From positions 248,001 through 312,000 of the forward strand of contig NZ_LT891969.1 in assembly GCF_900186505.1 (NCBI RefSeq): a stretch of 64,000 nt of DNA, in the 5' to 3' direction. This DNA comes from Enorma phocaeensis (GTDB lineage: Bacteria > Actinomycetota > Coriobacteriia > Coriobacteriales > Coriobacteriaceae). The number at the start of each line of letters is the position of its first letter. Within the stretch, counting starts at the first letter, position 1. Shown piece after piece: positions 43,487 to 52,800 of the stretch. The notes under the pieces are model-generated. The model saw only the letters and a program-made list of their open reading frames with translations. It did no database searches and was not told the origin of the DNA. The position numbers and the translations under genes were made by a program.

Positions 43487-46369
43487 CTAGATCGCATCCT
43501 CGCGCAGCGCCTCGACAACGCTTGAGCTGCGGCTGCGACGCATGGCGTATATCACGCTTGCGAGAATGACGATGAGTACGACCACGGCTGAGATGCCCAC
43601 CTGCATCCATGGAAGGCTGAACTCGTAGGTGCTATACGAGAGGCTCATGGACAGGTAGAGCCCGTAGCTTGCGAGCGCTGCCAGGGCAAGGCCGATCGCA
43701 AAGCCCCGCAGTGCATAGCTCGCGCACTCGTAGGCGATCATGCGGCGGAAGGCGTGGTTGCCCATGCCCACAGATTTGAGCATCGCGAACTCGCGCTGAC
43801 GAAGGATGAGGGCGTTCGCAAGCGTGTTGAAGACGTTTGCCACCGCGATGAGCCCCGTGATAACGGCGAAGCAGTAGATGAAGGTGTTGACCGTAGTGGC
43901 CATGAGACGTGCTTGGAGCTTGCCCTGAGCAACGTTCGTATACGCGATATCAAGCTCGGGGTAGTCCTCGGCAATCGATTCGATTGCCTCTTGGGCCTGG
44001 GTGGCGGCAGAGGCGTCGCCGCCTGCATCGATGGACATGCTGGCCCGTAGATACCCCGTGTTCGCGGAAAGGTCGATGGCGGAGGCAGGCAAGATGAGCT
44101 GGAGCGTGCCTGAGGAATCCACGCAAACAGGGCGAGTGTCGGCAAGCGCGCCCACCTCGATGTTCTGCGTGCTCGCAACTGCTTCATCATAGGGCAGGTA
44201 GGCCGGATCTCCATCGTTGTCGAAATACAGGGCTCGCAGGCCACCTGCGGGATCGTCCTCAATGCTGGAAACGAAGTGCCCGTTCAAATCGGCAAACTCG
44301 AGGGATTCAATCGTTCCCTCGGCTTTGAACGGCTGATAGTTGCCGTACGTTTCTCCGTTGTTGACGTCGTAAGAATTCACCGCGATGGCAAGCGGGCGGG
44401 CAGGGTCGCAGAACGTGGCGCGATCAAGCCCGAGCGAGTCGACGTAGGCCTCCCACGTTGCTCCATCGACGAAGTTCACATAGACAGACCCATACCATGA
44501 GCCGTTCGCGAGGAGCGGTGCGCTTCCGTCGAGGCCCATGATGCCATCGTTCAGCATGCCCGCGGGGATGAGCGCATCGGCCACGTAGCTCGTCATATAC
44601 CCATTGGGCGTCGCCCCATCAATGGTCTGTACGTCCGCGTAGAAGCGCGAGAGGGCATCCTGCATGCCGGGGCCATCAACCTTGCCGTCTGCGAGCGCGA
44701 GTGACTGGTCGGCGCCGGCGCCGGTCACATCGATGTAGAGCAGCAGGTCCTTGCCTTCCATGGTATCGACGGCCGTGCCGCTGGCATAGCTCATGACATC
44801 GGCGATGGAACCGGACGTTATGAGGAGGGCAACCGAGACGGCGAGGGCGGCAACGGTGACGCGTCCCTTCGAGGAGGCCCGGGTAAGGTTTTTATGGGCG
44901 ATGAATCCCGGGATGCCGAAGATGCGGCCTGCGAGACCAAGGGAGCGCTCGGTGGTTTTGGATGCGTTGCGACGGGCTGCTTTTCGCTGTGCGCGGCGTG
45001 CCCGCCGAGTGAGGCGAACATCCTGCGTTTGGCGGATGGCGTCTACAGCGGAGACGCGGCTGGCGCGGATGGCGGGGATCCATGCGCTTACCAAGAGCGT
45101 CACGAGACCGAGTACCGCGGCTATGCCAAGCGCCACGGGGCTCACGATCACGTTTGCCTGAGCTCCGCCGGAAAGCGCTGCGATGCCCTCTCCAAGAAGG
45201 CCGAACACCACGAAGCAGCCGGTGACTCCGAACGCGATTCCAATTGGGATGCCAACTCCGCCGATGGCAAGCGCTTCGATGAGCACGGTGCGACGCAGCT
45301 GCCGGCGACTGGCTCCTAGGCTCGAGAGCAGGCCGAATTGCCTCGTGCGCTCGGCAACCGAGATGGCGAAGCTGTTGTAGACGAGCGAGACGCCTGCAAT
45401 CACCACGACGGCGGCAAGGATGCCCGCGATCTGATAGAGCGTGTTCCAGATGGCCGTATCGGGCGTAACTCCCATCCAACGGATGAGGGAGGTGTGGGCC
45501 GTTGATGCACCGTCAGTGGTTCGCTCATGCACATTGACGATCTCGTCGGCGAGGGGCTCGGCATCAGCGGGGTTTGCGGTGCGGAAGATTGCTCCAGCCC
45601 AGGTGGCGGCGGAATCGTCGGTGATTGCGCGATTGACAGCGCTGCCGTCGTCGTAGACGTAGGCGATGTTGCCTTGGAGCGAATAGAGGCTGGAGTAACC
45701 GTATGCACGGTAGAAGCCCACGACGGTACCCTCGATCTGTCCGAGGTCTGCCGTATATGTTTCAGTTTGCGCACTGTCGTCGATGTAATCGCCGCGAATC
45801 GCGGTTACTGTGGCGCTCGCTCCATCTTCCCGGTTGGTGACCGTGCGCGTACCCAAATCGAGCGTGATGCGGCTTCCGACTTCAATCGTTCCGCCATCTG
45901 CCGCGGTCAGCCCACACGGGGCGAGCTCAGCGTTCTGAAGCGGATGGGGGAGCAAGATCTCGCCTGGGGCCTCGGGCGCACGGCCGGCAACGATCTCTGG
46001 GGTCGAGATGAGGGGCTCGCTCGCATCCAGGTCGTGCGGCCACGTCTTTGCGTACAGGTATTTTCCGAAGATGTCCGAGTTGTCCTCGCCGAGCGAGATG
46101 GTGCCCATGTCGGCAATAACGGTGAGGTCGGTGACTTCTTGGTCACTCTGCAAGCGCTCGAGATCATCCGCTGTGATGCCGGCGGCTTCCGCGTACCACC
46201 AGCCCTCATCGGACGCGGTGCGCTCGATGAGCATGCTCGTGAGCGAGACGACGCTGGTAAGCACAGCGGTGATGAGCGCGACCGAAAGCGCTACGCCGAT
46301 GATCGAGACGATGGTGCGCGTACGGTTACGCTTGAGCGAACGCAGCGCGAAGCGCGAGAAGACGCTCAT
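43487..46369 (-). CDS. ABC transporter permease, FtsX/MacB type (two FtsX domains)
   Basis: 960-residue permease paired with the ATPase upstream. N-terminal TM1 (IVSIIGVALSVALITAVLT), a large extracellular domain (about 60-300), then a three-helix FtsX block around 315-450 (TRQFGLLSSLGASRRQLRR). A second half follows with another TM, an extracellular domain and a C-terminal FtsX block (REFAMLKSVGMGNHAFRRM). This is the 10-helix BceB/YknZ-like plan but longer than BceB (about 650). ATG 46369 lies one base after the ATPase stop, with GGAGG nine bases upstream. In this operon it probably clears or senses wall-active compounds rather than importing nutrients; this is inference. Confidence 0.9.
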   Translation of the reverse strand: MSVFSRFALRSLKRNRTRTIVSIIGVALSVALITAVLTSVVSLTSMLIERTASDEGWWYAEAAGITADDLERLQSDQEVTDLTVIADMGTISLGEDNSDIFGKYLYAKTWPHDLDASEPLISTPEIVAGRAPEAPGEILLPHPLQNAELAPCGLTAADGGTIEVGSRITLDLGTRTVTNREDGASATVTAIRGDYIDDSAQTETYTADLGQIEGTVVGFYRAYGYSSLYSLQGNIAYVYDDGSAVNRAITDDSAATWAGAIFRTANPADAEPLADEIVNVHERTTDGASTAHTSLIRWMGVTPDTAIWNTLYQIAGILAAVVVIAGVSLVYNSFAISVAERTRQFGLLSSLGASRRQLRRTVLIEALAIGGVGIPIGIAFGVTGCFVVFGLLGEGIAALSGGAQANVIVSPVALGIAAVLGLVTLLVSAWIPAIRASRVSAVDAIRQTQDVRLTRRARRAQRKAARRNASKTTERSLGLAGRIFGIPGFIAHKNLTRASSKGRVTVAALAVSVALLITSGSIADVMSYASGTAVDTMEGKDLLLYIDVTGAGADQSLALADGKVDGPGMQDALSRFYADVQTIDGATPNGYMTSYVADALIPAGMLNDGIMGLDGSAPLLANGSWYGSVYVNFVDGATWEAYVDSLGLDRATFCDPARPLAIAVNSYDVNNGETYGNYQPFKAEGTIESLEFADLNGHFVSSIEDDPAGGLRALYFDNDGDPAYLPYDEAVASTQNIEVGALADTRPVCVDSSGTLQLILPASAIDLSANTGYLRASMSIDAGGDASAATQAQEAIESIAEDYPELDIAYTNVAQGKLQARLMATTVNTFIYCFAVITGLIAVANVFNTLANALILRQREFAMLKSVGMGNHAFRRMIAYECASYALRGFAIGLALAALASYGLYLSMSLSYSTYEFSLPWMQVGISAVVVLIVILASVIYAMRRSRSSSVVEALREDAI

Positions 46370-46370
46370 C

Positions 46371-47159
46371 TTAGCGCACCTCCTGCGGAGCCGCGGTGTC
46401 ATGGCCGTTTGCTCCCGGCGCGGCGTAGTGGGCGGCTCCTCCCCGTCCCGCCTCGCCGCGGACCGAGACCGTGCGCACTTCTCGCCTGCGCTCGTCGCGT
46501 ACGAGGCGGCCGTCCTCGATGGAGAGGACGCGGTCTGCCATGAGGGCGATGTCCTCGTCGTGCGTGATGACGATGAGCGTCTGCTTGAGTTGGCGGTTGG
46601 AATCGCGCAGGAGCTGCATGATCTCGCCTGAGTTCTTGGAGTCGAGGTTGCCTGTGGGCTCGTCGGCAAGTACGACCGCCGGAGCGTTCATGAGCGCGCG
46701 GCCGATGGCGACGCGCTGCTGCTGGCCGCCGGAGAGCTGGTTGGGCAGGTAGCGCTCGCGACCGGTGAGGTTGAGAGCACGCAGCAGCATGCTGAGTCGC
46801 TTCTGGTTGATGTCGCGCCCGTCCATCTGCACGGGGAGGGTCATGTTCTCCACCACGTCGAGTACGGGGATAAGGTTGTAGAACTGGTAGACGAGGCCCA
46901 CCTCGCGGCGGCGGAAGACGGCAAGCTCCTCGTCGGAGCGGGCGAAGATGTCCTGGCCCTGCAGGCGCACGGTGCCCGAGGTGGGGCGGTCGACGCCGCC
47001 CATGAGATGCAGCAGGGTGGACTTGCCCGAGCCCGAGCTGCCGATGATGGCGATGAACTCGCCGGCTTCGACGGTGAAGCTCACGTCGTCGAGTGCGCGC
47101 ACGGCGGTGTCGCCGGTACCGTAGACCTTGGTGAGGTGCTCAACGGAAAGGATGTTCAT
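46371..47159 (-). CDS. ABC transporter ATPase (MacB/BceA type)
   Basis: 262 residues with every ABC motif: Walker A GSSGSGKST, Q-loop VYQFYNLIPVLDV, signature LSGGQQQRVAIGRAL, Walker B VVLADEPTGNLDS, H-loop VITHDED. A C-terminal Arg/Gly/Ala tail (about 235-262) is extra. ATG 47159 is preceded by AGAAGGGG. It energises the FtsX permease encoded one base downstream. A 161-bp gap to the histidine kinase stop could hold a second promoter. Confidence 0.95.
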   Translation of the reverse strand: MNILSVEHLTKVYGTGDTAVRALDDVSFTVEAGEFIAIIGSSGSGKSTLLHLMGGVDRPTSGTVRLQGQDIFARSDEELAVFRRREVGLVYQFYNLIPVLDVVENMTLPVQMDGRDINQKRLSMLLRALNLTGRERYLPNQLSGGQQQRVAIGRALMNAPAVVLADEPTGNLDSKNSGEIMQLLRDSNRQLKQTLIVITHDEDIALMADRVLSIEDGRLVRDERRREVRTVSVRGEAGRGGAAHYAAPGANGHDTAAPQEVR

Positions 47160-47320
47160 AGATGGCCCCTTCTGGTGGCAGGGATACGTCATCTACGATA
47201 CTGGACTTCGCCGCTTGCGCCCACGTGACCGCCGCGTGACGATTCTGTCACATGGGACGGGGCGAGGAAAGCTGCCCGCCTTTAGACCTATGGCCTTGCC
47301 CCATTGCCTCGGCAGCCATG

Positions 47321-48370
47321 CTAGACGACGGCCTTGAAGAAGGAGATATCGAACTGGGCGCCAGTACATTCTCCGTGCGTACCGTGCACGTTGCTTGCGG
47401 AAAGCGTTCCGCCTTGCGCGTTGATGAGGCCCTGCGCAAGGGATAGCCCTATGCCCACGCCCGCAGGGTCGACCGCGTTGCCGGCGGCCCCGTGCGTACC
47501 GCGGTAGAAGCGCTCGAAGATATGCGGCAGGTCCTCCTCGGCGATGCCCGGTCCTGTGTCCGTCACGCGAATGCGGCAGGCCAGTGCATCCTCCCACGCA
47601 TCGACGCGTACGGTGCCGCCCACCGGCGTGTGCTCCATGCAGTTCTTGAGGATGTTGCCGAGCGCCTCGGTCGTCCAGGCGGCGTCGCCGGTATAGCTGC
47701 AGGCGGGCTCGATGGAGCACTCGAGCGAGACCTCGGCGATGTCGAAGGCGATGGCCAGCGGTGATGCCGCCTCGTCGACCATGCGCGCGACGTCGACTTC
47801 CTCGCGTCTTAGCTCGATGGTCCCGGCATCGAGCCGCGCGAGCTTGAGCAGGACGGATACGAGCCGTTCGACGCGCCGCTCGAGCTGCTCGATGCGACGC
47901 AGCCTCTCGACCTCGCCATCCAGGCCTCCCGCTGCAACAAGGTTCTTGCGTACGACTTCGGTGGTGACGGAGATGGAGGTGAGCGGCGTCTTGATCTGGT
48001 GCGAGATATCGGCGAGGGCATCAGCGAGGGCCTGTTTCTCGTGCGCGAGCTCGTCAACCGAGAGGTTGAGTCGGGCGACCATCTTATCGATCTCGCTTTC
48101 GAGGACAGCGAGCTCGCCTTCATCCATATTCGCCAAGCTTACCTCTCGCTCTCCGTGCAATACGGCATCAACGCGCCCTGCTAAGGTGGCGAGCTTGCGG
48201 TAGCGTGTCCAGGTAAGCAGCAGGAAAGGAAGCGCGCTTACCGCGCAAGCGCCGGCAGTGCAGAGCCCGGCGTTAAGGCCAAAGGCTCGAGTAGCAAGGA
48301 TTCCCGCTGCCGCAACGAGCACAAGCCAGATGATGAGCGTGCGGAGGAGTTCGCGGTTGCGCGACAGCAT
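47321..48370 (-). CDS. sensor histidine kinase, intramembrane-sensing type
   Basis: 349 residues. Two helices near the N-terminus (about 11-28 and 34-54) leave an outside loop of only a few residues, as in BceS-like kinases that sense through their ABC transporter. HisKA: ADISHQIKTPLTSIS with His124. HATPase: N box LGNILKNCMEHT, DTGPGIAEEDLP, FERFYRG, VGIGLSLAQGL. Complete. It lies 6 bp downstream of the response regulator and 161 bp upstream of the ABC genes. Confidence 0.93.
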   Translation of the reverse strand: MLSRNRELLRTLIIWLVLVAAAGILATRAFGLNAGLCTAGACAVSALPFLLLTWTRYRKLATLAGRVDAVLHGEREVSLANMDEGELAVLESEIDKMVARLNLSVDELAHEKQALADALADISHQIKTPLTSISVTTEVVRKNLVAAGGLDGEVERLRRIEQLERRVERLVSVLLKLARLDAGTIELRREEVDVARMVDEAASPLAIAFDIAEVSLECSIEPACSYTGDAAWTTEALGNILKNCMEHTPVGGTVRVDAWEDALACRIRVTDTGPGIAEEDLPHIFERFYRGTHGAAGNAVDPAGVGIGLSLAQGLINAQGGTLSASNVHGTHGECTGAQFDISFFKAVV

Positions 48371-48376
48371 GGCCCT

Positions 48377-49123
48377 CTATCCAATCGCCTTGTAGCCGAG
48401 CCCTCGCACCGTTACGATGAGCTGCGGATTCGCAGGATCGGATTCAACCTTGTTTCGCAGGCGCTTGATGTAGACGGAAAGGGTGTTCTCCTCGATATAG
48501 GTGCCCACGTCGTCCCAGAGCGCGTTGCGGATCATCTCACGCGTTACGAGCTTGCCTACATTGGTGGCGAAGAGCAGCAGCAGGCGGTATTCAAGAGCGG
48601 AGAGCACAAGCTCGCGGCCGTTGCGCTCCACATGGGCGCGTTCGGTGTCTATGACAAGGTCGCCCAGGTGCACGAGGCGCGTTTGGGGCTGGGAGCGCCG
48701 TATCGCCGCTGCGATGCGGGCGAGGAGCTCGCGCGGGCGGAAGGGCTTGGCCACGTAGTCGTCGGCCCCCATCTGTATGCCAGTGACCGTGTCGAATTCG
48801 TCATCCGATGCGGTGAGGAAGATGACCGGAAGCTGCGGCAGCTCGCGCTTGATGGCGCCGCAGACCGCGAAGCCGTTGCCCTGGGCGAGTGTCACGTCAA
48901 GCAGTACGAGCTGGTAGGGTGCAGATGTCTGGGCGCTCGCGAGCTGCCCCGCGACCGCTCCTGTTGCTGCAGCACGACCCGCCCCCGCGCCGCCGAGGAC
49001 GCGCTCGATGGCGTCCGTCTGCGTGGAGACGCTATCGACAAGATAACCCTCGCCGGTGAGGAGCTCGCCTAAGGACTCGACGATCGTAGGATCGTCTTCT
49101 ACTAGTAAGATTCGTGCGGTCAC
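48377..49123 (-). CDS. OmpR/PhoB-type response regulator with an insertion in the receiver domain
   Basis: 248 residues. Receiver: acidic pair Glu9-Asp10-Asp11 (LLVEDD), phospho-acceptor Asp76 (LVLLDVTLA), Thr in FLTASDD and Lys in VAKPFRPRE. The Asp lies about 22 residues later than usual because of an Ala/Gly-rich insertion at about 43-66 (GGAGAGRAAATGAVAGQLAS). The winged-helix effector ends with YIEENTLSVYIKRLRNKVE and VRGLGYKA. It likely controls this operon, including the ABC genes. It starts 10 bp after the L,D-transpeptidase stop. Confidence 0.94.
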   Translation of the reverse strand: MTARILLVEDDPTIVESLGELLTGEGYLVDSVSTQTDAIERVLGGAGAGRAAATGAVAGQLASAQTSAPYQLVLLDVTLAQGNGFAVCGAIKRELPQLPVIFLTASDDEFDTVTGIQMGADDYVAKPFRPRELLARIAAAIRRSQPQTRLVHLGDLVIDTERAHVERNGRELVLSALEYRLLLLFATNVGKLVTREMIRNALWDDVGTYIEENTLSVYIKRLRNKVESDPANPQLIVTVRGLGYKAIG

Positions 49124-49133
49124 GACAGTCTCC

Positions 49134-50783
49134 TCAGTAATGGACCACGACGCAGACGCCCACGGACACCATCTCGAAAAGCTCCTGCGCCTTTGCGGGC
49201 GGCAGGTTCACGCAGCCGTGGCTGCCAACGCTGCGAAACGCGTTGCGGTCGTTGAACGAAGCCTCACTCTGCCACGAGGCATCGTGCAGGCCCACGACGC
49301 TGCCGATGAACGGCATCCAGTACGAGACCGGCGTCTCATACTCGGGCTCGCCCGTCTCGGGGTCCTTCTTGCCGATGAGGGTGACGTCGCGCGAACGGGC
49401 GCGCAGCCAGTACACGCCGGTCGGGGTGCTGTTTCCCTGGTTGGGGTTTCCGGTGATGACGTTGGACTCCCACAGCACGTTGCCGTTGGCATCGTAGTAC
49501 CGGGCATGTTGCTCAGAGATGTCGATATCGATGTAGGAGCCCCAGTCGCGCGCGCCTGCGCCGGCGTAGCGGTCGCCTTCACGCGAGGTGGGCACGTCGA
49601 TCGAGCCGGTCTGCTTTTGGGTCACGGCGTCCAGGACGAGCTGGCTGAACGCCTCCGTATCGACGCTCCATCCAAAGGTGCCGCCGGATACGGTGACCTC
49701 CTTGCCGTCCTCGCGCGTGTACGTCCGTTCGGTGCCTACGGTCGTGAGCGACTTCGCAAGGTCTTGCGCCCAGGTGGCGACCGCCTCCTGGTCGATCGAC
49801 GGAGTGAGCGACTCGTCGAAGACGATCCACTGGGCGACGGTGGAGCTGTCGATGCTCGCAACTTCCGTGCCGCCCATCTGGAAGGTAACCTGCGTGCCGA
49901 GAAGCTGGTTCGCGCTGTCGCATACGCTTTCGAGCTGCTCGTCGTCGATGTTTCCGTTGAGCGGAACGAATGCATCGGTGCCGAGTGCGTCGAGCGACGC
50001 GGTGGCGTCGAGCCGCGACAGGGCGAGCTCGGCAAGGGCGATGACGTTCTCTCGGTTGAGCTTCTCGTTCGAGCGAGCACGCTCAACCGTGAAGGCACCC
50101 TGCTCTCCATCGAATGCGCTGGCGGCGTCAAACGTGCCTGAGCGGCCCTCGTTGAAAGCGTCGATCGCAGCTCCGAGGGACTCTTCGAACGCGGCTTGGT
50201 CGAAGTCGCTGGAGAAGAGCGAGAAGTCGGGTTCCGCTCCGAGGTCGAGCGAGGTGGACGTCGTCTGCTCGTTCGCGGAGGTAAGGGCTTCATAGAGCAT
50301 GATGGGCCACTTGAAGGGCTCGTTCTGCGCGAGAACGGCCTCTGCAGCAGCGGAGGCTGAGATGAGCGCGTCGGCATTTTCCGGGGCATACTGCCAGCTG
50401 AAGCCCGATCCCTCGATCGTGAGCGTGTAGCGGTTCACCGCCGAGCGGATGCGCGCCTCAGCGCTGCCGGCGTTGACAAGCGATACATCTGCCCCGGCGA
50501 TGGTGGTCCCGGGGTAGTAGATATTCGAGAAGATGACTACGCCTGCCCCGTAGACGATAACGATGAGCAGAACGAGGCCGATAAGCAGACGACGCAAGAG
50601 CTTGCCGCGCCGACGCGGCTCAAGCTCGGGAACGCGAACCGGCTTCGGGGCATTGACCGAACGCCCGTCGTCATTGGTCGTTCGGCTGGACGTATTGTCC
50701 TTGGTGGCGAAGTGGCCCCTGCCAGGTTTCACAGGTAAGGGTGCGGTCACCGAGGAACGCGACGTATCTTCAGGGAGGGGCAT
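49134..50783 (-). CDS. L,D-transpeptidase (YkuD) with peptidoglycan-binding-like domains
   Basis: Forms 3-3 crosslinks or attaches proteins in peptidoglycan. 549 residues. A polar cytoplasmic N-terminus of about 58 residues, one membrane helix (LLIGLVLLIVIVYGAGVVIF), a long extracellular region (about 85-400) resembling the PG_binding_4 domains found before YkuD in actinobacteria, and a C-terminal catalytic domain with GLHDASW and SVGSHGCVNLPP, where Cys is the nucleophile. It lies at the head of the operon with the two-component and ABC genes. TATAAT on the minus strand at 50830-50825 is a likely -10 box 42 bases before the ATG. Confidence 0.92.
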   Translation of the reverse strand: MPLPEDTSRSSVTAPLPVKPGRGHFATKDNTSSRTTNDDGRSVNAPKPVRVPELEPRRRGKLLRRLLIGLVLLIVIVYGAGVVIFSNIYYPGTTIAGADVSLVNAGSAEARIRSAVNRYTLTIEGSGFSWQYAPENADALISASAAAEAVLAQNEPFKWPIMLYEALTSANEQTTSTSLDLGAEPDFSLFSSDFDQAAFEESLGAAIDAFNEGRSGTFDAASAFDGEQGAFTVERARSNEKLNRENVIALAELALSRLDATASLDALGTDAFVPLNGNIDDEQLESVCDSANQLLGTQVTFQMGGTEVASIDSSTVAQWIVFDESLTPSIDQEAVATWAQDLAKSLTTVGTERTYTREDGKEVTVSGGTFGWSVDTEAFSQLVLDAVTQKQTGSIDVPTSREGDRYAGAGARDWGSYIDIDISEQHARYYDANGNVLWESNVITGNPNQGNSTPTGVYWLRARSRDVTLIGKKDPETGEPEYETPVSYWMPFIGSVVGLHDASWQSEASFNDRNAFRSVGSHGCVNLPPAKAQELFEMVSVGVCVVVHY

Positions 50784-50992
50784 CGAGGCACCGTCTTCCA
50801 GCTATAGGTTGCTACACGTACGCGATTATACCTGTCTGTCGGGACAAGGTTCCATAGCAGCTGACACATCATAACCAATGACGCGGGCTCCGTGCTCGCT
50901 GCCAGTTCCCTGCACTGCGACTTGCTCCGCTGGTGCTGCGTTTACTGCTGCGAGGCGGGATCGTCGCTGCGCAGCAGTAGACACGCGCTCAT

Positions 50993-52594
50993 TTATGCCT
51001 TGCTGCAAGCTGCGCATGCGGCGCAGGCGCTTGGGGCTTGGGCGATCCCGCCTTTTGCCGTCTCGCGCAGGGATGAGGGTAGGGCGCGGCCCACATCGCG
51101 CATGACGATCGCCATCTCATCGAAGGGGACGAGGCTGCCCACACCCGAGAGCGCGAGCTGGGCGGACGAGAACGCCGCGGCCACACCGATGGCGTTGCGA
51201 TTCTGGCAGGGGACCTCCACGAGGCCGCCGACCGGGTCGCAGACGAGACCAAGCAGGTTGCCGAGGGCGATGGAGGAGGCGTCGAGCGCTTGGGCCGGAG
51301 TGCCCCCGTTGAGTTCGACCAGCGCTGCCGCCGCCATTGCCGCCGCGCTGCCGACCTCGGCCTGGCAGCCGCCCTCCGCTCCCGCCACGCTCGCGTTGAG
51401 CGAGAGCAGAAGGCCCACGGCGGCAGCGGTGTAGAGCGCTTCCGCCACGTCTTCGTCATCTGCGTCGACGGCTTCCGCAGCTGCTAAGACGCAGCCCGGG
51501 ACCACGCCGGCAGATCCGGCGGTAGGGGCGGCCACGATGACGCCCATCGCCGCGCTGCGCTCGAGAACCGCCATGGCACGGGCGACGGCGTTGCTCTGCA
51601 CGGCACCCATAAGAACGCCCGCCAACGATCCTGCTCCCTGCTGCACGAGCGCCGCCTCGCCGCCGATGAGCCCGCCGAGAGAGCGAGCGGGATGCTCTAT
51701 CGGCGCGGTGGTCTCGGCGCGCATGGCATCGATCACCTGCGCCATGGCGGCGTGCGCCGATGCGATGCCTTGGAGCGATTCCTCTCGGGCGCGCATGACT
51801 GCGCCCAAAGACCCTCCCAGATCCTTGGTACAAGCAAGGAGCTCCTTTGCATTCGTGAAGGAAGGGGAGATCTCGGTGCCTGTGCGCGCGGGCGCGGCGC
51901 CGGGAACGCGGATGAGGGTCGCGATGCGCACCTCGGGATGAGCTCGGAGGGATTCCAGGAGGTCGGTTAGGTCTGCGCCTTGGGGCAAATCGTCGAGTTC
52001 GAAGACCGTGTAGGCGGCACCCCCTCGCTCCGTGCGATAGGTGCGCATGAACGCGATGTTCACGGAGCGGTTCGAGAGATGGACGGTAAGCGCTGCGAGC
52101 ACGCCGCGCACATCTCGATGCGCTACGAAGATGGTGTCGTACTCGCCGGTGATCTTCACATCGATGCCGTTGATGCGCGAGAGGCGCACGCGCCCGCCGC
52201 CAAGGCTTTCGCCGCGGACCGAGCAGGTTGCTCCCGCGCGGTCGCGCATCTCGATATCGACGGTGTTGGGGTGCAGGTGCTCGTTATCCTCACCGGGGAC
52301 GAACTCGAAGGCCAGCCCTCGTTCCTCGGCAAGCGAGAAGGCATCGCGGATACGTTCGTCATCGGTGGCGAGCCCGAGGATGCCTGCGACGAGCGCTCGA
52401 TCGGTACCGTGGCCCCGATAGGTATGGGCGAAGCTGTTATGCAGGACGAATCGCACTGATTCGACAGGCTGCTCCATGAGCGAGGCGGCAACCTGGGCGC
52501 ATCTGAGGGCACCTGCCGTATGGGAAGAGGAGGGTCCCACCATGATGGGGCCCAGAATCTCGAAGGCGGAGGTGGTGAGATGCGGCTGCGGCAT
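50993..52594 (-). CDS. sdaA: L-serine dehydratase, iron-sulfur type, fused beta and alpha parts
   Basis: Turns L-serine into pyruvate and ammonia. 533 residues joining the beta part (about 1-150, FEILGPIMVGPSSSHTAGA), a small ACT-like segment (VLAALTVHLSNRSVNIAFM, about 155-225) and the alpha part. Cysteines for the oxygen-sensitive [4Fe-4S] cluster are seen in VVPGCVLAAAEAV, EGGCQAEVGSA and CDPVGGLVEVPCQNRN. ATG 52594 with AAGGGA upstream was chosen; an earlier in-frame start lacks support. Fits serine fermentation in an anaerobe. Divergent from the 5-oxoproline-related genes. Confidence 0.93.
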   Translation of the reverse strand: MPQPHLTTSAFEILGPIMVGPSSSHTAGALRCAQVAASLMEQPVESVRFVLHNSFAHTYRGHGTDRALVAGILGLATDDERIRDAFSLAEERGLAFEFVPGEDNEHLHPNTVDIEMRDRAGATCSVRGESLGGGRVRLSRINGIDVKITGEYDTIFVAHRDVRGVLAALTVHLSNRSVNIAFMRTYRTERGGAAYTVFELDDLPQGADLTDLLESLRAHPEVRIATLIRVPGAAPARTGTEISPSFTNAKELLACTKDLGGSLGAVMRAREESLQGIASAHAAMAQVIDAMRAETTAPIEHPARSLGGLIGGEAALVQQGAGSLAGVLMGAVQSNAVARAMAVLERSAAMGVIVAAPTAGSAGVVPGCVLAAAEAVDADDEDVAEALYTAAAVGLLLSLNASVAGAEGGCQAEVGSAAAMAAAALVELNGGTPAQALDASSIALGNLLGLVCDPVGGLVEVPCQNRNAIGVAAAFSSAQLALSGVGSLVPFDEMAIVMRDVGRALPSSLRETAKGGIAQAPSACAACAACSKA

Positions 52595-52800
52595 GGCTGC
52601 TCCCTTGTGGCAATACAACCGACCAGGCTTGGTCGCGGGTTCTGATGATCGCCATTCCATGATAGCGGTTAGGGGCCACGGGTTGGGGAGCGCGGCTGTG
52701 CGGCGGCAAAACGCGGGGTCTTCTGCAAATGGCCCCGATACCATGAGATACTGTCTTCATGGCGCGGTTCTTCCAGGGATGGGGAATAGGAGACGATTCC

